Positions 16,463 through 23,968 of a DNA stretch of 36,112 nucleotides are shown one piece after another. Origin of the DNA: Methylovirgula sp. GTDB lineage: Bacteria; Pseudomonadota; Alphaproteobacteria; Rhizobiales; Beijerinckiaceae. The position numbers were made by a program, and so were the translations under genes. The stretch is taken from NCBI GenBank assembly GCA_030040215.1, contig JASHUD010000051.1:1-36112 (forward strand), in the 5' to 3' direction. The notes beneath the pieces were generated by a model. That model was not told the DNA's origin. It saw only the letters and a list, made by a program, of their open reading frames with translations, and made no database searches. Every line of letters starts with the position of its first letter. The first letter of the stretch is position 1.

Positions 16463-16908
16463 CAGAACGCTCCTTCTTCGCTCATGTTCGACTCATCGCG
16501 ACGCCGCGGGCCGCGCTCGGAGCGGCTACGGCGTTCTCCGCGTTCTCCACGTTCTCCGCGCTCGCCCCGTTCGCGGTCGTCGTCGTCGCGCTTGCGCATC
16601 ATCGCCGACGGACCCTGCTCCAATTCCTCGACGCGCAGCGTCAAGAAACGCAGCACGTCTTCGTTGATGCGCATCTGCCGTTCCATCTCGGCGACCGCGC
16701 TTGCCGACGCGTCGAGGTTAAACAGCGTGAAATGCGCCTTGCGGTTCTTGTTGATGCGGTAGGCAAGGGACTTGACGCCCCAATATTCAATCTTCTCGAC
16801 CTTGCCGCTATGCTGTTCGATGATCGCTTTGAACTGCTCGCTCAGGGCTTCCACCTGTTGGGCGGATACGTCCTGGCGCGCCAGATAGACATGCTCGTAG
16901 AGAGCCAT
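16462..16908 (-). CDS. rpsF: 30S ribosomal protein S6
   Basis: A 148-residue protein. The S6 fold (MALYEHVYLARQD at the start, IEYWGVKSLAYRINKNRKAHF, then MRINEDVLRFLTLRVEELE) ends near residue 105. A highly charged tail of about 40 residues follows, with tandem GER units and RSRSERGPRRRDE. ATG 16908 is supported by AAAGGAAAGG seven bases ahead and by the family N-terminus. First gene of the operon with rpsR, DUF2232 and rplI. Confidence 0.97.
   Translation of the reverse strand: MALYEHVYLARQDVSAQQVEALSEQFKAIIEQHSGKVEKIEYWGVKSLAYRINKNRKAHFTLFNLDASASAVAEMERQMRINEDVLRFLTLRVEELEQGPSAMMRKRDDDDRERGERGERGERGERRSRSERGPRRRDESNMSEEGAF
16531..16575 (-). repeat. Nine-base tandem repeat in the rpsF tail
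   Basis: About five units of nine bases (plus strand GCGTTCTCC twice, then ACGTTCTCC, GCGCTCGCC and CCGTTCGCG) encode the GER repeats of S6. The first three units are nearly identical at the DNA level, the last two diverged. Unit number could vary between strains without changing the frame. Confidence 0.75.
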
Positions 16909-17094
16909 GTTCGTGCCTTTCCTTTCTGCGCGCGGCTCGGCGCAAAGCCCTTCGAGCCCGGGAAAGGCTCGAACGAACGAAGGCGGAGACACGGGAAGAC
17001 GGGAAACCCTGCGCGCCGGGATCGGGGATCGTTGCGCGCCTTCCGTTCAGCCCCCGGCCGAAGCCGCAGAGCAAGCCAAAACTTGCGAGGGCGC

Positions 17095-17122
17095 GTTATA
17101 CGTGGAAATGGCGCGAAATCAA
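17095..17122 (-). promoter_or_regulatory. Promoter of the rpsF-rpsR-DUF2232-rplI operon
   Basis: On the minus strand TTGATT (17122-17117), a 16-base spacer and TATAAC (17100-17095) make a good housekeeping-type promoter. The start would be near 17088, leaving a leader of about 180 bases before rpsF. The long leader leaves room for feedback by S6-S18, known in other bacteria, but I could not identify that motif. With the divergent promoter at 17166-17195 this accounts for most of the 327-base gene-free stretch 16909-17235; nothing else is evident there. Confidence 0.5.
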
Positions 17123-17165
17123 GGATGCGATCGCGCCCGATCAGCCGATCGTGAAAGCGGTCCTT

Positions 17166-17195
17166 TTGACGCGCCGGCACATTGGCGAATATGCT
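17166..17195 (+). promoter_or_regulatory. Candidate promoter of the small secreted protein at 17236
   Basis: TTGACG (17166-17171), an 18-base spacer and TATGCT (17190-17195) point rightwards. Transcription would start near 17202, downstream of the alternative ATG 17182 and about 34 bases ahead of ATG 17236. This helps choose the latter as the start codon. Confidence 0.4.
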
Positions 17196-17235
17196 CGCCG
17201 AATATGCCGGTATCCCAACCGATTGCGGGAATCGC

Positions 17236-17496
17236 ATGCTGGAAAGGCTCGTTCTTGTATGGGCCCTGTGCGGCCTCTGCGGCGTGGCCCACGCCGGGGA
17301 CGCGGGGGCGAGCCCGCCTGGCTCGGCGCTTGATTATCCGTCGGCACCCGGCACTTCGCCCGACGCCGGCAGCCGCAACGCCGGCAGCGGAGCGCAACAT
17401 GCTGGCGCCCCGTCCGCCGACGTGGATATCAACGGCGTGCACATGAGCCTGCACATGATGGGCGGTGCATACGTCGGCGGCGCGATCCGGCCTTAG
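17236..17496 (+). CDS. Small secreted Gly/Ala/Ser-rich protein, unknown function
   Basis: An 86-residue protein. It has a plausible signal peptide, MLERLVLVWALCGLCGVAHA, cut before GDAGAS, then a low-complexity Gly/Ser/Pro/Ala segment and a more ordered end, ADVDINGVHMSLHMMGGAYVGGAIRP split around residue 70, with two His and four Met. ATG 17236 starts exactly at the signal peptide and lies behind a candidate promoter; an ATG 18 codons upstream would bury the signal. No family recognised. Its stop codon overlaps that of the PsiF-like gene on the other strand by four bases. Confidence 0.6.
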   Translation: MLERLVLVWALCGLCGVAHAGDAGASPPGSALDYPSAPGTSPDAGSRNAGSGAQHAGAPSADVDINGVHMSLHMMGGAYVGGAIRP

Positions 17497-17735
17497 TCGA
17501 CGTCCGACTTGCCCATACCGCCGGCGCCTTTCATGCAGGCCTTGCGGAACTTTTTGCGCGCCGCGCCGTGCAGGCCCTTCGCATCGGCCTCTTTGGAACA
17601 TTCGATGGATTGCGGGGAATGCGTCTTTGCCATCGGCTTGGAGGTGGTTGCGGGCGCGTTCTGCGCCAATGCCGGTCCGCTCAAGCTTAAGCCGCTAATG
17701 ATCGCAATGAGGGCAAGTTTCGATACGTGGTTCAT
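17493..17735 (-). CDS. PsiF-repeat secreted protein
   Basis: An 80-residue protein with a signal peptide (MNHVSKLALIAIISGLSLSG, cut after PALA at residue 24) and one PsiF repeat, ECSKEADAKGLHGAARKKF (45-63), ending in KACMKG. The two Cys (C46, C67) fit the family's spacing. In E. coli psiF is induced by phosphate starvation; the biochemical function is unknown. Many PsiF proteins have two repeats; this one has a single copy. AGGAGGAG lies upstream of ATG 17735, one of the best ribosome sites in the window, suggesting strong expression. The 30 residues ahead of this ATG in the open frame are not part of it. Confidence 0.85.
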   Translation of the reverse strand: MNHVSKLALIAIISGLSLSGPALAQNAPATTSKPMAKTHSPQSIECSKEADAKGLHGAARKKFRKACMKGAGGMGKSDVD

Positions 17736-17826
17736 GGACGTTCTCCTCCTGATGCGGCCGCGCGTATAGCTTCCGTTTTGGGTACTATTATGCCACGCGG
17801 GCCCGTCGTTTACTCCCGTGCGCACT

Positions 17827-18240
17827 TCAGACGTAAGGACCCCATTCGCCGCTGGCGTGGATGCGCCAGGATTTCATCCCTGCCTTAGCTACCACGATGC
17901 GGCCGCTCTTGGCCACGGAGACAAGGTGCTGGAACACGAGCGGCGTGCGCCAAGCAAGAGGTTTGTCGGGATCGCAGACGGCGCGGTATTCGTTGCATTC
18001 CTCGTCTTCCATCAGAATGGTTCCGACGCGGTCGGGCCGCAGCTTTGCGCCCATGTTACGATCATTCTTCCAGAGACACTCGAATTCGCGGCAAACGTTG
18101 GGCCGCTGCTCGTAGATCCGGCAGCCGCCGCCCACGATGCAATTCTTGCAGGCCGGGCCCGCGGGCTTTTCCAATTCTTCGATCTCGAGCACTTTGCAGC
18201 ACATGCTGCAGGCCCCGCAGGCCTTTCCCGGAATGTCCAT
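17827..18240 (-). CDS. YkgJ-type cysteine-cluster protein
   Basis: A 137-residue protein with the CxxCxxCC cluster at C8, C11, C14, C15, then C31, C34, C40, C50 and C55, all in the first 55 residues. This is the YkgJ/UPF0153 family, thought to chelate zinc or iron; the role is unknown. The C-terminal half (MEDEECNEYRAVCDPDKPLAW onward) lacks further clusters. It starts MDIPGKACGACSMCC with a modest GGAG site, and is divergent from fabD. No signal peptide, so cytoplasmic. Confidence 0.85.
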   Translation of the reverse strand: MDIPGKACGACSMCCKVLEIEELEKPAGPACKNCIVGGGCRIYEQRPNVCREFECLWKNDRNMGAKLRPDRVGTILMEDEECNEYRAVCDPDKPLAWRTPLVFQHLVSVAKSGRIVVAKAGMKSWRIHASGEWGPYV

Positions 18241-18407
18241 GCTCCGCGTGCTCCGTATCTATGCCAACGTTTTCAATCGTGCCTGAGGACCCGGCGTCAA
18301 GGCAATCGAAATCGACATGAGTTCGAAGCAAACTACGGGCCGCTTGACAGATCGGCCGCCGCAATGCCACTCGCACCAATCCGAATTGCCGGTCGCGAAG
18401 GCGGGGT

Positions 18408-19355
18408 ATGGCGAAGGCGTTTGTTTTTCCGGGGCAGGGATCGCAAGCCGTTGGCATGGGCAAAGCCTTGGCCGAGGCGTTCGCCGCGGCACGCCGGGTA
18501 TTCGAAGAGGTCGACGAAGCTTTGCAGCAGAGGCTTTCGACGCTGATGTTCGAAGGCCCGGAGGCAGAGCTCACCTTGACCGCCAACACGCAACCGGCGC
18601 TGATGGCCGTGAGCCTTGCGGCGCTGCGCGCGTTGGAAGCGGAAGCGGGCCTCGATTTGCGCCGCGATGCGGCCTTTGTCGCCGGCCATTCGCTCGGCGA
18701 ATATTCGGCGCTTGCCGCGGCCGGGTCCCTGACGATTGCCGATGCGGCGCGGCTGCTGCGCCGCCGGGGCGAAGCGATGCAGCGCGCCGTGCCCGTGGGC
18801 AAGGGCATGATGGCGGCGTTGATCGGCCTCGATTACGAGGCGGGCGCGGCCATCGCGGTGCAAGCGCAGCAGCAAACCCAGGCGATCTGCGCGGTCGCCA
18901 ACGACAACGGTGGCGGCCAAATCGTCATCTCCGGCGCGAAGCCGGCAGTCGAATGCGCGATCGAGCTTGCCAAAGCCAAAGGCGTGCGCCGCGCCATCCC
19001 GTTGGCGGTCTCGGCGCCGTTTCATTGCGCGCTGATGGCGCCGGCCGCGAAGGTCATGGCCGAGGCTTTGCGGGACGTCGAGATCAAAAGGCCGAAGGTA
19101 CCCTTGGTCGCCAACGTGCTTGCCGCGCCGGTCGAAGACCCGCTCGAGATCCGCGAACGGCTTGTCGAGCAAGTGACCGGCACGGTCCGCTGGCGCGAAA
19201 GCGTCGCCTTCATGGCCGGCCGCGGCGTCTCGGAATTCATCGAGCTGGGATCCGGCCAAGTCTTGACCGGCCTGTTGAAGCGCATCGTCGAGAAGGCGAC
19301 CGGCATTGCGGTCGGAACGCCGCACGAGGTTCAGGCTTACGAAGTCGCGGGTTGA
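18408..19355 (+). CDS. fabD: Malonyl-CoA:ACP transacylase
   Basis: A 315-residue enzyme that loads malonyl groups from CoA onto acyl-carrier protein. The N-terminus MAKAFVFPGQGSQ is the family signature; the catalytic serine is S95 in GHSLGEYSAL and its partner is H206 in SAPFHCALM. Normal length. The ribosome site is a G-rich GGCGGGG. It opens the fatty-acid cluster fabD-fabG-acpP-fabF, 18 bases before fabG. A TTGACA at 18344-18349 could belong to its promoter, but no matching -10 is seen. Confidence 0.97.
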   Translation: MAKAFVFPGQGSQAVGMGKALAEAFAAARRVFEEVDEALQQRLSTLMFEGPEAELTLTANTQPALMAVSLAALRALEAEAGLDLRRDAAFVAGHSLGEYSALAAAGSLTIADAARLLRRRGEAMQRAVPVGKGMMAALIGLDYEAGAAIAVQAQQQTQAICAVANDNGGGQIVISGAKPAVECAIELAKAKGVRRAIPLAVSAPFHCALMAPAAKVMAEALRDVEIKRPKVPLVANVLAAPVEDPLEIRERLVEQVTGTVRWRESVAFMAGRGVSEFIELGSGQVLTGLLKRIVEKATGIAVGTPHEVQAYEVAG

Positions 19356-19372
19356 ACGCACGAGGCGCAATG

Positions 19373-20110
19373 ATGCTCGAACTTTCCGGCAGGACGGCGC
19401 TCGTTACCGGCGCCAGCGGCGACATTGGCCGGGCGATCGCCCGCGCGTTGCACCGAAACGGCGCAAGCGTGGCGCTTTCCGGAACACGCAAAGACAAGCT
19501 CGGCGCGCTCGCCGGCGAATTGCGCGACAACGTGCACGTTCTACCTTGCGATCTTGCCGACCCGAACGCCGTCGAACAATTGGTGCCGGCGGCGGAAGCG
19601 GCCATGGGCCGCCTCGATATTCTCGTCAACAACGCCGGGTTGACGCGCGACAATCTGGCGTTGCGGATGAAGGACGAGGAATGGGATCTGGTGATCGCCG
19701 TCAATCTCACCGCCGGCTTTCGCTTGGCGCGCGCCGCGCTGAAGGGAATGGTCAAGCGCCGGTTCGGGCGGATCATCGGTATTACCTCGATCGTCGGCGT
19801 GGTGGGCAATCCGGGGCAGAGCAACTATGCGGCGTCGAAGGCTGGGATGATCGGCATGTGCAAAAGTCTGGCGGCGGAAGTCGCGACCCGCAACGTGACC
19901 GTAAACTGCGTGGCGCCGGGCGTGATCGAAAGCGCGATGACGGCGGCGCTCGACGAGCGGCAAAGATCGGAACTGCTCGCCAGGGTGCCGATGGGACGGC
20001 TCGGCACGCCCGAAGACGTCGCCGCGGCGGTCGTTTATCTGGCCAGCCCCGCGGCTGCTTACGTCACCGGCCAGAGCTTGCACGTGAATGGTGGAATGGC
20101 AATGATTTGA
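19373..20110 (+). CDS. fabG: 3-oxoacyl-ACP reductase
   Basis: A 245-residue SDR enzyme that reduces 3-oxoacyl-ACP with NADPH in each elongation cycle. Motifs: TGASGDIG (12-19), NNAG (86-89), N111, S139, and Y152/K156 in SNYAASKAG. Two ATGs lie side by side (19370 and 19373); the second is chosen since GAGG is seven bases ahead of it and the family begins MxxLxGRTALVTG. The same frame is open far upstream through fabD, but that part is a shadow. Two hairpins follow the stop. Confidence 0.97.
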   Translation: MLELSGRTALVTGASGDIGRAIARALHRNGASVALSGTRKDKLGALAGELRDNVHVLPCDLADPNAVEQLVPAAEAAMGRLDILVNNAGLTRDNLALRMKDEEWDLVIAVNLTAGFRLARAALKGMVKRRFGRIIGITSIVGVVGNPGQSNYAASKAGMIGMCKSLAAEVATRNVTVNCVAPGVIESAMTAALDERQRSELLARVPMGRLGTPEDVAAAVVYLASPAAAYVTGQSLHVNGGMAMI

Positions 20111-20121
20111 ACCGGCTAACG

Positions 20122-20143
20122 CGCGACGCGCGGTTGCGTCGCG
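20122..20143 (+). terminator. Hairpin after fabG
   Basis: CGCGACGC (20122-20129) and GCGTCGCG (20136-20143) form a perfect eight-base stem with a six-base loop, starting 12 bases past the fabG stop. No T run follows. It may attenuate transcription between fabG and the very abundant acpP message or protect a 3' end. Confidence 0.4.
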
Positions 20144-20176
20144 GGTACTCGCCAACCCGTTTGAAGTATGTTACCA

Positions 20177-20194
20177 CGCCAACATCAGTTGGCG
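20177..20194 (+). terminator. Second hairpin in the fabG-acpP gap
   Basis: CGCCAAC (20177-20183) and GTTGGCG (20188-20194) make a seven-base perfect stem with a four-base loop ATCA. Like the one before, it lacks a T tract. The 262-base fabG-acpP gap also has TTGCAC (20313-20318) followed 16 bases later by CTAGCG, a poor promoter candidate for acpP. Confidence 0.35.
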
Positions 20195-20372
20195 GGTGGG
20201 TCCATCCTTGGGGACGGCGCGATGCGGCTTTGCGCGTTCCTCGCAAAGGCATTCAATCGGATCATCGAGGGACTGTCGGTGCGCATCGCAAGTGATCGCT
20301 GTCGAGGGCCACTTGCACGCGCTCGGGATATAAGCTAGCGCCAGCACGGATAAGGACGAGGATCAAACGACC

Positions 20373-20612
20373 ATGAGCGATGTCGCCGAGCGCGTGAAGA
20401 AAATTGTCATCGAGCATCTCGGCGTCGACGCCGACAAAGTCACCGATGACGCAAATTTCATTGAAGATTTGGGGGCTGATTCGCTCGATACGGTCGAACT
20501 CGTGATGGCGTTCGAAGAAGAGTTCGGCGTCGAAATCCCCGACGATGCGGCAGAATCGATTGTTACCGTGGGCGACGCGATCCGATTTCTCGACAAGGCC
20601 ACGGCGAGCTGA
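20373..20612 (+). CDS. acpP: Acyl carrier protein
   Basis: A 79-residue acidic four-helix protein. The 4'-phosphopantetheine site is S37 in GADSLDTVELVM. Start MSDVAERVKKIVIEHLGVD is the standard ACP opening. It carries growing acyl chains among FabD, FabG and FabF encoded beside it. A GAGG-containing site lies 12 bases ahead. Intergenic gaps of 262 and 186 bases flank it, wider than others in the cluster, as expected for a gene with separate high-level expression. Confidence 0.98.
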   Translation: MSDVAERVKKIVIEHLGVDADKVTDDANFIEDLGADSLDTVELVMAFEEEFGVEIPDDAAESIVTVGDAIRFLDKATAS

Positions 20613-20798
20613 TCCAGTTTCCCGGAAGTAGCGGCGCCGCGACGCATGCACGGCGGCCTTGCGGTCGATAGCGCTCGCTTCTCGGTCTGAGCCATTACGC
20701 TCCATCTCGATGTCACATCGCGCGGATTGCAAACCCCGGGCGGGGGTGGAATAGATCGGCTCGATAATCGCGGCGCCGGGAGTAAAACGGGTCATTTG

Positions 20799-22064
20799 AT
20801 GCGCAGGGTGGTGATCACCGGTCTTGGCATGGTCTCGCCGCTCGCCTGCGGCGTCGACGCAAGCTGGGAGCGGCTGCTTGCCGGCCGCAGCGGGGCCGGC
20901 CCGATCCGCGGATTCGACGCGTCCGACCTCGCCTGCAAGATCGCCATGCAGGTGCCGCGCGGCGACGGCTCAAACGCGACGTTCGATCCCGATCGGTGGA
21001 TGGAGCCGAAAGATCAGCGCAAGGTCGACGATTACATCATCTATGCGGTCGCCGCGGCGACGCAGGCGCTCGACGACGCCGGCTGGCATCCGCGTACCGA
21101 GGAGGAGCGAATTAGGACCGGCGTGCTCATCGGCTCGGGCGTCGGCGGTCTCGGCGGCATCTCCGAGACTGCCGTGATCCTGCACGAGAAGGGTCCGCGG
21201 CGCGTCTCGCCGTTCTTCATTTCCGGACGCCTCATCAACCTCCCGAGCGGCTACGTGTCGATCATCCATGGCCTCAAGGGTCCGAACCACGCGGTGGCGA
21301 CGGCGTGCTCGACGGGCACGCACGCCATCGGCGACGCAGCGCGTCTTATCGGCCTCGAAGACGCCGACGTGATGGTGGCGGGCGGCGCCGAATCGGCGGT
21401 CAACCGTATCGGCATCGCCGGGTTCGCCGCCTGCCGCGCGTTATCGACGGCGTTCAACGACCGGCCGAAGCAAGCCTCGCGGCCCTACGACAGGGACCGC
21501 GACGGCTTCGTGATGGGCGATGGCGCCGGCTGCGTCATTCTCGAATCCTACGAAGGCGCCAAGGCGCGCGGCGCCAAGATCTATGCCGAGGTCGTCGGCT
21601 ATGGCATGTCCGGGGATGCCTTTCACATCACCGCTCCGGAGAGCAGCGGCGAGGGCGCCTCGCGCGCCATGCAGGCTGCGGTGAAACGGGCCGGCATCGC
21701 GCCGCAGGACATCGACTATATCAACGCGCACGGCACCTCGACGCCGCTCGGCGATGAGATCGAACTTGCGGCGGTGCAGCGGCTATTCGGCGACAAGGCC
21801 TCCGAGCGGCTCTCGATGTCCTCGACGAAATCGGCGATCGGCCATTTGCTCGGCGCGGCGGGGGCGGTCGAAGCGATCTTCTGCACGCTGGCAATTCGCG
21901 ATCAGATCGTGCCGCCCACTCTCAATCTCGATCATCCTTCGGTTGCGACACCCATTGACCTCGTACCGCATAAGGCCCGCAAGCGGCAGGTCGCGTTCGC
22001 ACTGTCGAATTCCTTCGGTTTCGGCGGGACGAACGCTTGTCTCGTCTTGCGGGCGCCCGATTGA
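20799..22064 (+). CDS. fabF: 3-oxoacyl-ACP synthase II
   Basis: A 421-residue condensing enzyme that elongates acyl-ACP with malonyl-ACP. The catalytic triad is C170 (ATACSTGTHA), H311 (NAHGTSTPLGD) and H349 (SAIGHLLGAAG), with the conserved K344 nearby. The glycine-rich end SNSFGFGGTN is present. ATG 20799 gives the exact family start MRRVVITGLGMVSPLA; the open frame reaches further up, but the extra 24 residues are not part of FabF. The ribosome site is weak. mltG starts 145 bases later. Confidence 0.97.
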   Translation: MRRVVITGLGMVSPLACGVDASWERLLAGRSGAGPIRGFDASDLACKIAMQVPRGDGSNATFDPDRWMEPKDQRKVDDYIIYAVAAATQALDDAGWHPRTEEERIRTGVLIGSGVGGLGGISETAVILHEKGPRRVSPFFISGRLINLPSGYVSIIHGLKGPNHAVATACSTGTHAIGDAARLIGLEDADVMVAGGAESAVNRIGIAGFAACRALSTAFNDRPKQASRPYDRDRDGFVMGDGAGCVILESYEGAKARGAKIYAEVVGYGMSGDAFHITAPESSGEGASRAMQAAVKRAGIAPQDIDYINAHGTSTPLGDEIELAAVQRLFGDKASERLSMSSTKSAIGHLLGAAGAVEAIFCTLAIRDQIVPPTLNLDHPSVATPIDLVPHKARKRQVAFALSNSFGFGGTNACLVLRAPD

Positions 22065-22209
22065 ACCGGGCCACGCTCGGGCCAGAATTCGCGCGCAAAC
22101 TGCCGGCGCATGCAAAGCTACGGGCGGCCGGAAAAAGCCACGATTTTGCCGCGCCGCGGTTTCGTGTACAAAGATCGCTTGCCTTTGAAAGCGCCGGCAC
22201 GGTGAGGTC

Positions 22210-23895
22210 ATGGGAGGTATGATTCAGAAAGAGGAACGCGCGGCGGGGCCGGAAACACCGGAGCCGGCGCGTTTTTTCAGCCGCCGCCCGAAATTGCAAA
22301 GTCCAAACGAGGCGCTGCAGCCCGAAACGCCGCCGCCGCCGCCTACGCCGCGCCATCGCCGCCCGGCGCTGTCGGCGCTTTCGGGCCTGTTGTCGTTTCT
22401 GCTGATCGCGGCGGTCGCCGGACTGTTCGGCGTCGTATGGGGCGCGCATCGTCTGCAAGAGCCGGGACCGCTCCCCGCCGACAAGGTGCTTTTCATCGCC
22501 CCGGGCACGGATCTGCCGGACATCATCGGCATGCTCGAGCAAGAACAGGTGATCAGCAGTCCATTGATCTTCAATCTGGCGCTGGTGATCGAGGGTGATC
22601 GCTCGCGCGTCAGGGCTGGGGAATATCTGTTCCGGCAAAGCGCCAGCATGCATGACGTGATCGATACGCTCGTCAACGGCAAACAGATCCTCCATTCGGT
22701 GACGATTCCCGAAGGCCTGACGAGCGAGCAAATCGTCGACCGTTTGCGCGCCAACGATCTTCTCATGGGCGATATTCGCGAAATTCCCAAAGAGGGCACG
22801 CTTCTGCCGGAGACGTATAAGGTTCCGCGCGGCATGGCGCGCGCCGATCTCATCCGGCGCATGCAAGAGGACCAGAAGCGGCTTGTCGAGCAGATCTGGG
22901 CGCGGCGGGCGAGTAACGTTCGGCTGCATTCGCCCTATGAACTCGTGACCTTGGCATCGATCGTCGAAAAGGAAACCGGCAAGGCGGAAGAACGGCCGCA
23001 CGTGGCCGCCGTCTTCCTCAATCGGCTGCAGAAACGAATGCGGCTGCAATCCGATCCGACCGTCGTCTATGGTCTAGTCGGCGGCAAGGGGACGCTCGGG
23101 CATCCAATCCAGAAATCGGAAGTCGAGGCGCCGTCGCCCTACAATACCTATCTGATCGACGGCTTGCCGCCTGGGCCGATCACCAATCCCGGCCGGGCTT
23201 CGCTCGAAGCGGTCGCCAACCCATCGCAATCCCAGGATCTCTATTTCGTCGCGGACGGAACCGGCGGCCACGTCTTCTCCGAGACGCTGGACGAGCATCA
23301 GCGCAACGTGGCGCGTTGGCGGCAGCTGGAGAAGGACAAGTCCGACGTCGACAAATATATTCCGCAGCCGCCGCCGCGTCCGGACCAGCGCGGAGAAAAC
23401 GATGGATCGGTATATGGCGCCTTGCCGGCGTCGGGAGAAGATTTGCCGCCGCTGCTTGGGATCGGCTCAGCCGCCGCGGCGGTCGCGGCGATCGCACCGA
23501 AGATGCCGGGCGCCGCCTCCGTCGGGGCCTCGGCGGCGGATTCCGTTGCCGCAACCCAATCGCAATCGGCGATCGCGGTAGGTCCGGGCCTCGACGATCT
23601 CGGGATCTCGGTACGCGGCGTCGGATCCGCCCGAGCCGCCGCCAACCTTCTCGATGGGCCCGTCGATCAAAGCAATGCGCCGGGTTCCGCGCCGCCGCAG
23701 GCGACCACGCAGGCGCCGCGGCAGGGTGCCGACCTCCTGGTCCCCCCGCCGCAGGCGGCACCGGACGCACCACAGAAGAAGCCAGGGAAGGGACCGAGCG
23801 TCGTCGACGTTTCCGAAGGAACCGCGCTCGATCCGCTTCTCAACACGACCTATGACCTCAATTACGCCAAGGACGTGCCGGCGGACGTGAAGTGA
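22210..23895 (+). CDS. mltG: Endolytic peptidoglycan transglycosylase MltG
   Basis: A 561-residue inner-membrane protein (YceG family) that cuts nascent glycan strands and so helps end their growth. Residues 1-50 are a proline-rich cytoplasmic head, one membrane helix spans about 55-79, the LysM-like part follows, and the catalytic domain has the glutamate E253 in SIVEKETG and LQSDPTVVYG. After about residue 385 comes a 175-residue Ala/Pro/Gln-rich tail not seen in the E. coli protein. Two in-frame ATGs compete: 22210 with GAGG only two bases ahead, and 22219 right behind GGAGGT; both spacings are odd. It is part of the usual fabF-mltG-yicC-gmk order. Confidence 0.95.
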   Translation: MGGMIQKEERAAGPETPEPARFFSRRPKLQSPNEALQPETPPPPPTPRHRRPALSALSGLLSFLLIAAVAGLFGVVWGAHRLQEPGPLPADKVLFIAPGTDLPDIIGMLEQEQVISSPLIFNLALVIEGDRSRVRAGEYLFRQSASMHDVIDTLVNGKQILHSVTIPEGLTSEQIVDRLRANDLLMGDIREIPKEGTLLPETYKVPRGMARADLIRRMQEDQKRLVEQIWARRASNVRLHSPYELVTLASIVEKETGKAEERPHVAAVFLNRLQKRMRLQSDPTVVYGLVGGKGTLGHPIQKSEVEAPSPYNTYLIDGLPPGPITNPGRASLEAVANPSQSQDLYFVADGTGGHVFSETLDEHQRNVARWRQLEKDKSDVDKYIPQPPPRPDQRGENDGSVYGALPASGEDLPPLLGIGSAAAAVAAIAPKMPGAASVGASAADSVAATQSQSAIAVGPGLDDLGISVRGVGSARAAANLLDGPVDQSNAPGSAPPQATTQAPRQGADLLVPPPQAAPDAPQKKPGKGPSVVDVSEGTALDPLLNTTYDLNYAKDVPADVK

Positions 23896-23968
23896 TGTTG
23901 CGTGAGGTTGCAGGCAAAGCCGTTGCGGGGTGTGCCGCGATTCCGCCAACAGACCATTCGGGCTTCGA

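Noticed and set aside
18317..19372. Upstream extension of the fabG frame through fabD
   Set aside because: The frame is open by chance; the true fabG start with its ribosome site is at 19373 and fabD is clearly coded in another frame.
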